NCBI GenBank assembly: GCA_951802425.1
Contig: OX637796.1
Coordinates: forward strand, 1,736,001 to 1,800,000
DNA: 64,000 bases
Direction of reading: 5' to 3'
From: Clavaria fumosa
Taxonomy: Eukaryota; Basidiomycota; Agaricomycetes; Agaricales; Clavariaceae
The notes under the pieces were generated by a model. That model was given only the letters and a program-made list of their open reading frames with translations, was not told where the DNA came from and did no database searches. Position 1 is the first letter of the stretch. Each line of letters begins with the position of its first letter. Below are positions 54,987 to 64,000 of this stretch, in pieces. Made by a program: the position numbers and the translations under genes.

Positions 54987-57765
54987 ATGGCTCCTGTCAA
55001 TGCAGTCCTGGTCCCATCTGTAGCTGCCGCTGGACTAATAGTACTCTTTGCTGGTGGTGCCTCAGCATTGCACTATTCTTTGCGCTTTGAGAAGACTCCG
55101 AAGCACACATCAAAGCTGACTGGACAGGGATGGGTGACCGAGCTCCTCGAGGGACATGATGGGCGAATTTATGACGAACTAGGAATGCGCAAGCACATCT
55201 TCCAAAGGCTTCTGAGTGTACTACGAAGACTTGCTGGGCTTTGTGACACAAGCACGTCTCAGCAGAGGAACAGCTCTCTATCTTTCTTCATTTTGCACAC
55301 CGGGGCCTGTCCAACTGAGCACTGCAAGAGAGGTTCCAGAGGAGTGCAGATACAGTGACCAAGTATGTCTTTTCCCCCTCAATCTCGTTGCATTTCACTG
55401 GCTTGAATTGTCCAGGGTTATTCACTGCATACTTGATGCGCTGACATTGGCACCTGTCTACTATACATTCGTCAAGCTCCCTGCTACTGATGCACCAGTC
55501 CTTGAGGAGATCCAAAGCCAGAAAAAATTCTTTCCATATTTCAAGGACTGTATCGGAGCCCTTGATGGAAGTCATGTCCCAGCACATGTTCCTGAATCCT
55601 GTCAGGCATCCTATAGGAATTGGAAGGGTCAAGTCTCTCAGAACGTACTCTGTGCTTCGTCTATGGATATGCGTTTCATGTATGTCTTGCCTGGATGGGA
55701 AGGCAGTGCTCCAGACACACGTGTTTATGAAGATGCTTGGACAAGCGACTTCAAGGTACCTATGGGAAAGTACTATCTTGGTGATGGGGGATACGGTGGT
55801 TCTGACTCACTTCTGGTCCCCTATCGTGGGGTGAGATATCACTTGAAGGAGTGGGGTGTTAGGGCCTGTCCCGTCTCGATAGTAGTGCCAGAGATCGACT
55901 TGTTGGTGACCTATGCTGGAAACTCGCTAAGACCAATCAACTGTAGAGCACAGTCGAGAATGCTCAGTCCCGGAAGGTCGCGAAGATGTCTGAGAAGATG
56001 TAAGAGTGAAGAAAGACAAGTATAAAGGAGGAAGACGTCGTTAGGAAGGTCGCGAAGTCAGTAGACAAAGCGTAAAGGAGGAAATTGACGAGGAGGGGGG
56101 AAATGGGTGACGCTGAGAGGGTCGCGAAGTCGACCAACAAAGCGTGAAGAAAGAAATAGACGAGGTGGGAGAAAGTGACAATGCTGAGAAGGTCGCGAGG
56201 TCGACTGACAAAGCGTAGAGAAGGAAAAAGACAAGGTGAAAGAAATAGACAATGTTGGAAGGGTCGCGGTGGTCGCGACGGTGTTGAGAAATGTGTCGGT
56301 GAAGGCGATGACTTTGCCAACCGACGGGTGAACCTGTAGGGTTCCAAGATCAGTACCAAGATGAATAATAGAGAATACTTAGATCGCGCGAGTTGTAGGA
56401 GTGCAGAGGGTGAGTTAGAACAGAGTAGAGTGTGTATTGGCGATCTTGTGGTCACCAAGAGAGACAAGACCTATCAATCACGATGGTTCCAAGCTCAAAG
56501 GGCGTACTAGCCTCAAGCTTAAACCAATGTGCGTCAATATCAAGTCTAGAGTACCATAAGTACATGCGAGACCTTATATATACGTACGTGCAGGGAGTAT
56601 GACGAGAAAGGGAAAGTACAGAGAGCGCCAGGCGACAAGACTATAGTAGTACGGGGTATAACTAGTCGTAGAGTGACCGTGCGCGTGTTCTACTAAGATC
56701 GCGAGGGGTAAACTAAGCATAGGTAAGGTCGCGGACGTGACCGGTCATGGGTCACGACCTAACTAAATAAGTGTATGTGTAACTACGACTGGGCAGAGGG
56801 GCTTGGTCCAGGGCTAATGCAGTTATAGACGACTGAGAAGAAGAAGGGAGAACATAATTTGAAAGGATACACAGCTTGACTGCCAGTGGCGCATTTCATC
56901 GTTAAGGTCGCGCGGTCAGGCGAGCGGTCACGTGGACGGTGCTGGTGAGGCAGGTGACCTTGGGCAGTCTTTGGGCGGTATGTCACGTGAGTAACGCTGG
57001 TAACGCGAGTAACGCGAGTAGCGCCGGTGTGCCGTGCAGCAAGTCACGTGTCGCTGCAGGAGTCGTGTAAGAGCATGTTGAGCATCGAATAGTGGGTTCG
57101 GCGGTGAGTACGCGTAAGGTGAGGTGGCGGGAGGTGACGCGAGTATGGTGGTATGATCGCGAGTGTCGTGAGGAGATGATGGAGGCCTGAGAGGTGTTCG
57201 GAAGTTGATAGCGGGTTTCGGAAGAGTGTAGGAGGGTTCGCGAGGTGGTAGGGGAACGTCGGGAGGTCCATGAGTGGTGATAGAGTTGTTAGGTTGAGGA
57301 AAAATGGATGGGTCCTGACATGGGGCCAAGTGGGCAAGCGGTATGTTTGACTTTGACTGCATAGAAGCCACTGGTAGTCTCTATTCTCTATCCCACAGCC
57401 CGAAGAATCATCAAGAACTCTTCAATCTTCGACACTCACAACTCCAAAATGTAATCGAGCGCATTTTTGGGGTCCTCAAGAAGTGATTCAAGGTACTTGT
57501 CATTGCACAAGAGTACGACCTCCATACACAAGCGCAAATTGTTTCAGCTCTTGTGGTTGTCCACAATTTCATTCGTATCTATGATCCTGAAGACCTGCCT
57601 GAGGACCTTGATGCTGCTGATGAAGATCATGATCTAGATCATGACCTAGAGCCTCATGGCAGGCTGCAGAACCATATCACAGCTGAGGAGCGAGTCCGGG
57701 CAACTGTGCGAAGAGATATTATTGCAAAGGCCATGTGGATGGATTATTGGGCACGGCAGCATTGA
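54987..57765 (+). pseudogene. PIF/Harbinger transposase (DDE_Tnp_4), split by an insertion and a nonsense codon
   Basis: Start MAPVNAVLVPSVAAAGL at 54987. The core reads FPYFKDCIGALDGSHVPAHV (first Asp), ASYRNWKGQVSQNVL, RFMYVLPGWEGSAPDTRVYE (second Asp), GKYYLGDGGYGG and VPYRGVRYHLKEW. Right after this, at about 55866, foreign sequence begins. The frame resumes at about 57400 with PKNHQELFNLRHSQLQNVIE and RIFGVLKK, the region of the catalytic Glu, then TGA at 57484-57486 where Arg CGA fits, then QIVSALVVVHNFIRIYDPED and an acidic stretch to the stop at 57765. Confidence 0.9.
55867..57397. repeat. LTR-like insertion inside the Harbinger transposase
   Basis: About 1.53 kb between the two halves of the transposase exon. 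It begins TGTCCCGTC and ends TCCCACA, which fits LTR ends, but the flanks (gggcc and gcccg) do not form a clean 5-bp duplication. It contains about five units of a 72-bp repeat (55970-56275), each with ggtcgcga, and further down is CpG- and tcgcg-rich. It has no coding region of its own. Confidence 0.6.
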
Positions 57766-57799
57766 TGATTTGTATTCACAAGATTTGAATGGCATTATT

Positions 57800-59091
57800 C
57801 TACATGACACTGCGAGCTTTGATGAGCTGAGACTGGAGGAATCGAGTACGCACAGCAGGCTTCTTGATCGCAAGATACACAGTGGCTGCTTTGCTCCTGC
57901 TCATAATCATCTCTACCACCTCATTAAATTCGTCCCAAGATAGACCTTCACCATCTTCGATGGCTGCGATGGCAGCTGCCTTGTGGGATGCTAAATCTGT
58001 GGGTCCCTTGTCTGAAGCAAGCGCAATGGAACTGGCAAGAGTCTTCATCACTTCCTGCATCGATTCGCCCATGCTCGCCAGACCCTGCCCTGCAGTGAGG
58101 CATTTGGATTTACAGTGGTCATTACCTGTAAGTTGGTGCTTCTGAGGTTGCGGATTATCGTCCTGAAAAGCTCTCAGACAACATGAAGATGTTACAACAT
58201 GAAAGACGCACACTACTGTCTTCATGGTCTGAATTGAGGGTCCTTTTCGCCTTCTTCCTTGCAATTTGCTTGGGCAGAGTATCCCATAGAATATACATCA
58301 TTGAATGGGCTTGAGAAGGGTACATATTACTCACCAGATCGGTCACTTCCTCATCCGACACAGATACTTTTGCTCTCTCAGCGTCATCGCAGTCTTCTTG
58401 AGGGGGCAACTGAATGAGACTTGGATCAATCACAGGAACATGGGCCATTAAGGAAGACGTTGATGAGTGGGTATAGGACATCGATTCGGAGCGTTGTTGG
58501 CCAGATGTTGACTCAGAGCGTTGTCAGCTGGATGTCGACTCGGAGTGTTGTTGGCCAGCTCAGAATACATTCTCTCCAGTTGCCCGGGTCCCATCTATGA
58601 GCTCTGAGATGTCATCATATAATGGAAATGCCTTGCACCATGGTCTTGCTTTCAGATGCTTCTGGAGTCCAAGAAATGAGCTTCGAAGTGGTGGTAGGCA
58701 AAGGATGACTCACCTCAAGGTACGCCTCCCATACATCAGCAGGCGCAGTTACTACTTTGCGCTCATCGTCCCAGCCAAATCCCGACAGGCCACGGAGCTC
58801 CTTGACAATGTCAAATTCTTGTTTGAGCTGCAGAGCTGCTGTCATTCATATGGTATAAGACTTGCCCAGAGCACGCACCTGTTGCCATTGACTTTTGATT
58901 GCTTGAATCCCCTTTGCAATGCCACCCAAAACATTCTCACTACCAGCCAGGGCTACCTTGCATGTGGTGAAGGCCACCAGCTTCGGGTTATTGTCACCCC
59001 AGTTGCCCTTTGCCTTCTCTCGAGCAAGAGTTTCGACCAGGAGAGCCTTGTCTGCAGATGTCCACCTCATTTTTTCTTTGTCATTTCCCAT
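57800..59091 (-). CDS. Myb/SANT-like DNA-binding protein of the Harbinger element
   Basis: Start at ATG 59091 (MGNDKEKMRWTSADKALLVE). The Myb_DNA-bind_3-like domain covers the first exons: RWTSADKALLVETL, GIQAIKSQWQQVRAL, then KQEFDIVKELRGLSGFGWDD and TAPADVWEAYLE. The middle has Ser-rich repeats (SESTS/QQRSES type) and an acidic patch (PPQEDCDDAERAKVSVSDEE). The C-terminal part (SMGESMQEVMKTLASSIALA, SWDEFNEVVEMIM) ends at 57800. In this superfamily the Myb-like protein binds the TIRs and assists the transposase. It is convergent with the transposase. Exon borders in the middle were not all resolved. Confidence 0.75.
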
Positions 59092-59432
59092 AGAGGCACA
59101 CAGTAATGAGGAGTATGTCAAGATAGAGATGGCCTGGACTCAGAGAAGTGTGATGGACAGACTGTGCAGGAACAAGAGCGGGTGGCTGCAGTATGAAGCA
59201 GTGGCAGTGTCACACAATCACTCAAAGTACTCGAAGTTTTCAATTTTTTCAAGTTTTTGTTGAGGTCTGACCTCGACGAACTTTTGGTAGTAATATCTCA
59301 ACCAAATATCTCAATCTCACTTTGCAACAGAGGGCGTCGGACAGACCCTCTGCCGCACTTGGCAACTTGAGATTGAGATATTTTTTTTGGCTGAGGATTC
59401 TGCATGCAGAATTGCTGCTGGACGCACTCTTA

Positions 59433-60039
59433 AGCGTACACCTGATTCTCACGACTGACCAAGCTAATTAGGCAAGGGTTGCACGTGTCACGCAGTGTCT
59501 AGTTAGCTAGTGGTACCCGTACAGTCTCACATCAGCGGTTTCAGCAGCTCTCTGCTGTGCCACTGGACAAACAAACTGCATGCCCACCATAACCGTTGCA
59601 CGTGAGCATCAACAAACATAACGCACAGCCACAACAAACATCCCACGGTCCCCGCCACTTGGCTAATGCATTGCTCGCTGCTTGGCTGATGCGTTGCTCA
59701 CTGCCTTCAACAGCGAACTTAGCTATTCTCAATTATCTCAATGAATATTGATTGCTTTGACACCGGACTTTCTCTGCTGTGATGCTACACCTTAAGCTGA
59801 TTGAACAATGAATGTCCTGTCTTCCTTGGTGCAGCAACAACGTTGCTCACTGTCCTTGATGGTGAGCTCAACGATTTCAGTGACCATGACTCGCATTGAC
59901 ATCAGGCTTTCATCAGGGCTTGAACAAGATAACATCCAAGGCCACCTAAGAGTGAACACAAATATACAATGGGCAAAGTACTAATGACAATGGTGCACAA
60001 TGTCGGCCAATAACATCGCATCCACTCATCGTCACCTCC
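59433..60039. other. Intergenic, no gene recognised
   Basis: Contains a short near-duplication (cttggctaatgcattgctcgctg / cttggctgatgcgttgctcactg in about 59660-59705). No ORF with family features. Confidence 0.4.
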
Positions 60040-62666
60040 CTACTCGCCATTCCCCCTTCCACCTCCCTCCTCTGGAGACATCTCCTCAGGCCTTTGAGGC
60101 TTCCTGCTGGCAGTCTTCTTGCGTGGCTTATAGACTGTCTCACCTTGTGTTCTGCGTTCTCTGTTTGTTGTGATATGTTTCCTGAGGTCTTCAACAGAGA
60201 GAACTGCCCATTTGCAAGTCCCCTCTGTCAGCGCAATGAGCAGGCATTCAACGTCAGCACGTCCGCCAACTTTTGAGGGATTTCGTACATGGCCGACAGG
60301 CCAACCAACCAGCGAAATACCGTACGCCTCAACGATTTTGGCTTCGTAGTTGTCATAGTTCATCTGGACCTTACTGGTGATATGCTCTGATTGTACAATT
60401 TGATCTGTATCAATATATGAGGGATCTGTATCCAAAGAAGGGGAGCAACAGATGCACTCAAGCCATCCTGAATCAAACAATGTGCTTGGCTGATTAATTG
60501 GACTGTTGGCTGATTTCTGGAGAGCTTCTGCTGGGCTAGGAGACATTGAAACATTGAATCTAGTCACACATGATGTACGTACCACCGCTGCCACCAACAA
60601 GGAATGACTCTAGCCTCAACACAAACTGCTCCGGTTCCATATCCAAGACATCCTTGAAGAACTTCTCGACACCAGGTGTATAGTGAATTTGTGGAGGGTG
60701 CGACTGATCCATAGCTTTACGGACAAAGACATAGAGGCCCTCGCCACCAGTCCTATTTTCTATGCCTGTCCACTGCCGTGATTTGTCAGGAATGCCTCAC
60801 TAATGATAAAAAAAGGGTCAAACCTCGTTTTCCATGTCCTTGAACGAGTTGCTGACATCAACCAGCGTCGCATGTGGATTAGCACGAACAATCGCCTGGC
60901 GTTCGGTATGAGTAGTTTGAATTCCAGCCTTGAAGGGGTCCTTCTCATGCGCAGACATTGCTTTCCATTCATCTCGGATTACTTGACCGCTTTGATTCAT
61001 GATATCTTGAAGCTTGAGACGATGGCCTTCAGGAAGGTCTCCAATGTCTATGTCAGCATTGAGACGAGTACCAGATTCTAATCTGCACACACCTTCATTC
61101 GCATGGTCAAGCTTTTCTTTGACAAAGCCATTCCATGCATTTGGGGCTCGTTTTATGACTCTATTTGCAACGTAGAGCTGCTTTTTAACCCACTCTTGGG
61201 AGCTAGAAAATATGCCTGTTATTCCCAGAAAAGTTTTACTGTCAAAGAATTACTCACCGACCATTATTGCTTGCAATCAGCTCGACGTTTTCATCAAGAG
61301 CCTTACGAGCATGATAGACATCTTCTGTAAGCTTCTGCAGTTTTTCATGACAAGCCTGTTTTTGAGCTGTGGAGAGCTTCGCTGACTTACTATGAAAACT
61401 TTTCATTTTTCACAGCAGGGGGATGTCGGAGGTCAACCTACGAACTATCATGTGTTGAATAAAATGAGCACACATACACTTTGCCATGGATGAAATTCTA
61501 CAGCACCAGAGAGGCCTAGGCACAAACAGTATGTCGATAACAGGTGTAGCATATCATACAGCATGGCAAGTCTCAGGAATGATACTACTTCTCCCTAGTT
61601 TGCCAAGCATGACTGGGATAATTGAATCGATATCGCACGGTTTCAGCCCACAAAGCCGCAGCTTATGATACCAGTTTTTGCACTTGTAGCCCACCGATTC
61701 GACAAGACAGCGCTGGACCTCAGCATGAGAAAGAAAAGGAGCACCAGTGTGATAGAGAATTGCTGTGACCATGGCCGGAACAGCCACACGTGGGGCTTGG
61801 GAGGGGCAGAGCCCAGGGGTGGAGGTCTCGGAGGTGGAGGTCTCGGAGGTGCTTGGGGCCTGGGAGGTGTAGGGCCGGGGCAAAATCTTGGAGGCGCAGA
61901 GCCCAGGGGGCGAGATTTTAGAGGGATGTGGGGCTTGGGAGGTATAGGGCCTGGGGGGTGAGATTTCGGAGGTGCCGAGTGTCAGAGAGGCAAGCAGCTT
62001 GTTGGCGAGGGCAGAGGGGAGTTCCTTAGAGCAGTTGGGAGCTTGGTTGGGGGGAGGGTTAGCTCGGCACGAGGGGGGAAGTTCAGTGGCAGGGATAGAC
62101 TCGTCATCACTGTCTGAAAAATGATTGAACATGGAAGATCTATGTTGGATAAGCTTGAGAACATACCTGGGCCATAGCCATCAGTGTCCTCTCGCTCGTG
62201 CTCCCTATCCAACCGGCGCTCGATCTCACAAATGATCTCGTCTTCATCCGACGAATTGGTTGACGCTCTGCAATCTGATTGCTGGATTAAAACGAAGAAA
62301 GCTCCAATATGCTCAGAGACGTACAGGCATCCTCCGAGTCCTCTCGCTGGCACTCTCTGACCAACCTCTTCTCCACATTGCTGACAATCTCCCTACGGAA
62401 AAGGTCTTCCAAAACTAATTTCACATTGCTGGTAATGTCTGCTTCTTTTATCCCCTCAAACAGCATAGTTGTGTGGAATGGGATGGGCTTCCTCTCCTTT
62501 TGGGCCGCTCTCCACGGGGCATCAAAGATGGCAGTAATAGAGAATGTGACGTGCGCCTGGGGCTGAGGGTAAGCCAATGACACAAATTGAAAGTAGTCTG
62601 CTGTCTTACCAGCCTGTCATATGTTTTGATAGCTGAGGCAGGGAACCGTGGTGTGTGTTTGGACAT
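60040..62666 (-). CDS. Conserved-looking basidiomycete protein of unknown function
   Basis: Probable start MSKHTPRFPASAIKTYDRL at 62666, followed by a GTAAGA intron. Exons then include PQAHVTFSITAIFDAPWRAA, KEADITSNVKLVLEDLFRRE, two basic/acidic lines with EREDTDGYGPG, a Pro/Ser-rich linker, QAIVRANPHATLVDVSNSF, and the end: KVQMNYDNYEAKIVEAYGIS, LVGWPVGHVRNPSKVGGRAD, GTCKWAVLSVEDL and a basic tail (GETVYKPRKKTASRKPQR), stop at 60040. I recall many mushroom proteins with this C-terminal GWP...NPS...GTCKW...PRKK pattern, often near transposons, with no assigned function. Not every exon join was checked, and a nonsense codon cannot be ruled out in the middle. Confidence 0.6.
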
Positions 62667-63061
62667 CTGCGAGACTGGAGGGATGTGGCGTAGAACACAG
62701 AGGCGATTTGTGATCGATGTGATCACTCGTGCATGATCAATATTCAGTTAAGCTGTGTAGCATAGTTCAACTCCCACTACAATTCTATTTCCTATGAAGA
62801 AAGGTGCCCGCCTTAAGATTACAACATCAAAACATGTTCGTAGTTCGACAAATTCATCATCTGGCCCTCACCATCAATCCTTGAGCCTTGCACAAGTTGG
62901 ACAGAAGCGAGAAAGATCATTGTGACAACAGCTGCAAGGTCAAACACACTATTTATGCGTTCCAATCTACATACTCATGATGCCTCCTAGCATTGACTTC
63001 AATCACACAGCAACAACTCACAGAAGCAGCCCTTGAGACAGGCAAAAATCCTGACATCAAC

Positions 63062-64000
63062 ATGGCCGATAACGACAATATGACAGGTAGTCAGAATGAT
63101 GGACAGTGGGAGGATGATGACGGTGCAGAGACGGATGCAATTTTGAAGTATGTCACACCAACCTCATTTCTGTATCTGCTTACAGCTAGTCCTATAGCCT
63201 TGGTGTAGTATGGTACCCTCAGGCTTCTGATCAACGAACTTGGAGGGACCGAAACCGCGCTGCTCACTCCGCATGGGAGGCACTATTTCCTTCACTAGTC
63301 GATACCTACCTCAAATGGAAACACCATATTATTACTGCTCCATGTAATACTGAGGAATGCCATATGTTTGAGCTCAAGATTATTGGGATACGAGGTGCAC
63401 CTTTAGTAATACTACACCATAACCATGATTTTATGGATCATAACAGAATGCGAACAACGGTACACTGTCAATCAACTTCAAGACGAGGAAGCGAACATTG
63501 CCCTTGCTCGCGTTGGTCTTCTGGGATGCTCCCCGACACAGCCTACTGTCGCTATCACAATTGAAACCCTTGAGCTCTACCACCAGATACGCCGGCGCCA
63601 ACCATCGTTCAGCATACAGGCCATGACGAAGGTATTATGTGCCCTGAATGATGTGTGTCTCCTACTTTGCCTATTGCTTCGGCTGACGAGACTGTCCACC
63701 TGCCAGATCACATATTTTCAATCATTTCAGAAACAATTCTCTGCTGCCTTTGATGCTTATCTGGCAATTCTCCGGTTTGTCAAGTCTCGCATGAACCAAT
63801 TTCTGAGCCGGGAGTCTGTGGACTGGCGGATTCAAAATGCTTGTCCACCATGCTCATTCAAGACGAAGAACGAGCCGCTATTGATCCCTGCCCGTCTTCA
63901 TGCCATGGATGGCAACTTCTTGGTCAAACGGGTTGTTCATTCTGGTGCAACAGATGAGAGGACATTTATCTCAGACTATCTTATTCCTCCTACAGATGTT
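63062..64000 (+). CDS. Second KDZ transposase, 5' part (continues off the right edge)
   Basis: Candidate start MADNDNMTGSQNDGQWEDDD at 63062; the next exon has QRTWRDRNRAAHSAWEALFP and LVDTYLKWKHH. Further exons: NQLQDEEANIALARVGLLGC, TQPTVAITIETLELYHQIRR, RQPSFSIQAMTKVLCALND, FDAYLAILRFVKSRMNQFLS, NACPPCSF, and the KDZ signature RLHAMDGNFLVKRV, then to 64000. This is the CxC1-type KDZ architecture, distinct from the CxC2-type copy at 31-34.6 kb. The catalytic core lies beyond the window. No nonsense codon was met in the exons I could read. Confidence 0.82.

Larger units (their letters stand above)
54823..59429. mobile_element. PIF/Harbinger DNA transposon with two genes, TSD TTA
   Basis: The TIRs begin GAGTGCATCCGGCAGCAATTC at 54823 and GAGTGCGTCCAGCAGCAATTC (complement) at 59429. 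The 3-bp TTA lies at 54820-54822 and 59430-59432, as expected for Harbinger. It encodes a DDE_Tnp_4-type transposase on plus and a Myb/SANT-like protein on minus, the usual two-protein set of this superfamily. A 1.5-kb LTR-like insertion splits the transposase. Without it the element is about 3.1 kb. Confidence 0.92.

Noticed and set aside
56928..57371. Pro/Ser-rich minus ORF inside the Harbinger insert
   Set aside because: It follows CpG-rich simple sequence, has no recognisable motif, and the insert ends inside it.

Overview
The window looks like nuclear DNA of a basidiomycete fungus, most likely an Agaricomycete. Host genes are split by short introns (about 50-70 bp, GTRNGT donors). The left part encodes a group X-type hybrid histidine kinase, a Sub2/UAP56 helicase and a mitochondrial carrier. 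The rest is packed with transposon families typical of mushroom-forming fungi: KDZ, Plavaka, PIF/Harbinger, hAT, Ty1/copia and chromodomain Ty3/gypsy. I ran no database search. Family names come from motifs read in the translations and from memory.

Layout. 1-11.1 kb is a normal host region: a hybrid histidine kinase leaving the left edge (minus), SUB2 (minus), a stretch with only weak ORFs, and a mitochondrial dicarboxylate-type carrier (plus). 11.9-17.3 kb is a foldback element with TIRs of about 290 bp, into which an intact copia element inserted (303-bp LTRs, TSD gagac, 1367-aa ORF). 19.2-25.6 kb is a full-length but decayed chromodomain gypsy element (TSD atggt). 26.9-27.3 kb is a 61-bp minisatellite. 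27.8-34.6 kb holds a protein whose first residues imitate the histone H3 tail, a 1.3-kb solo LTR (TSD aaaat), and a decayed KDZ transposase. 34.65-36.8 kb is a 43-bp satellite of about 50 copies, followed by LTR-like sequence and a PRO1 (glutamate 5-kinase) relic that lacks its N-terminal half. 38.5-43.5 kb is a second host island: a polytopic membrane protein with a C15 frameshift, a secreted Cys-containing protein, a small orphan, and an F-box gene with one nonsense codon. 44.3-54.3 kb is a hAT relic split by an intact 7.3-kb Plavaka element, joined at an A13 run to a gypsy gag-protease relic. 54.8-59.4 kb is a two-gene PIF/Harbinger element (TSD TTA) whose transposase is split by an LTR-like insertion. 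60-62.7 kb is a conserved-looking gene of unknown role. 63-64 kb is the start of a second KDZ transposase.

Two patterns tie the window together. First, 13 of 14 in-frame nonsense codons that I could place in recognisable relics are TGA where an arginine CGA would fit. That is what loss of methylated CpG would leave. The copia and Plavaka elements carry none, so they are the youngest and may still be mobile. Second, insertions are nested: copia in a foldback, Plavaka in the intron of a hAT gene, and an LTR in a Harbinger exon. This gives a relative order of events. The most unusual protein is the H3-tail mimic at 27.8 kb. It joins an H3-like N-terminus to a Cys cluster and to a His...Cys pair that could be a caspase-like site, and it lies directly upstream of a KDZ transposase once the solo LTR is removed.
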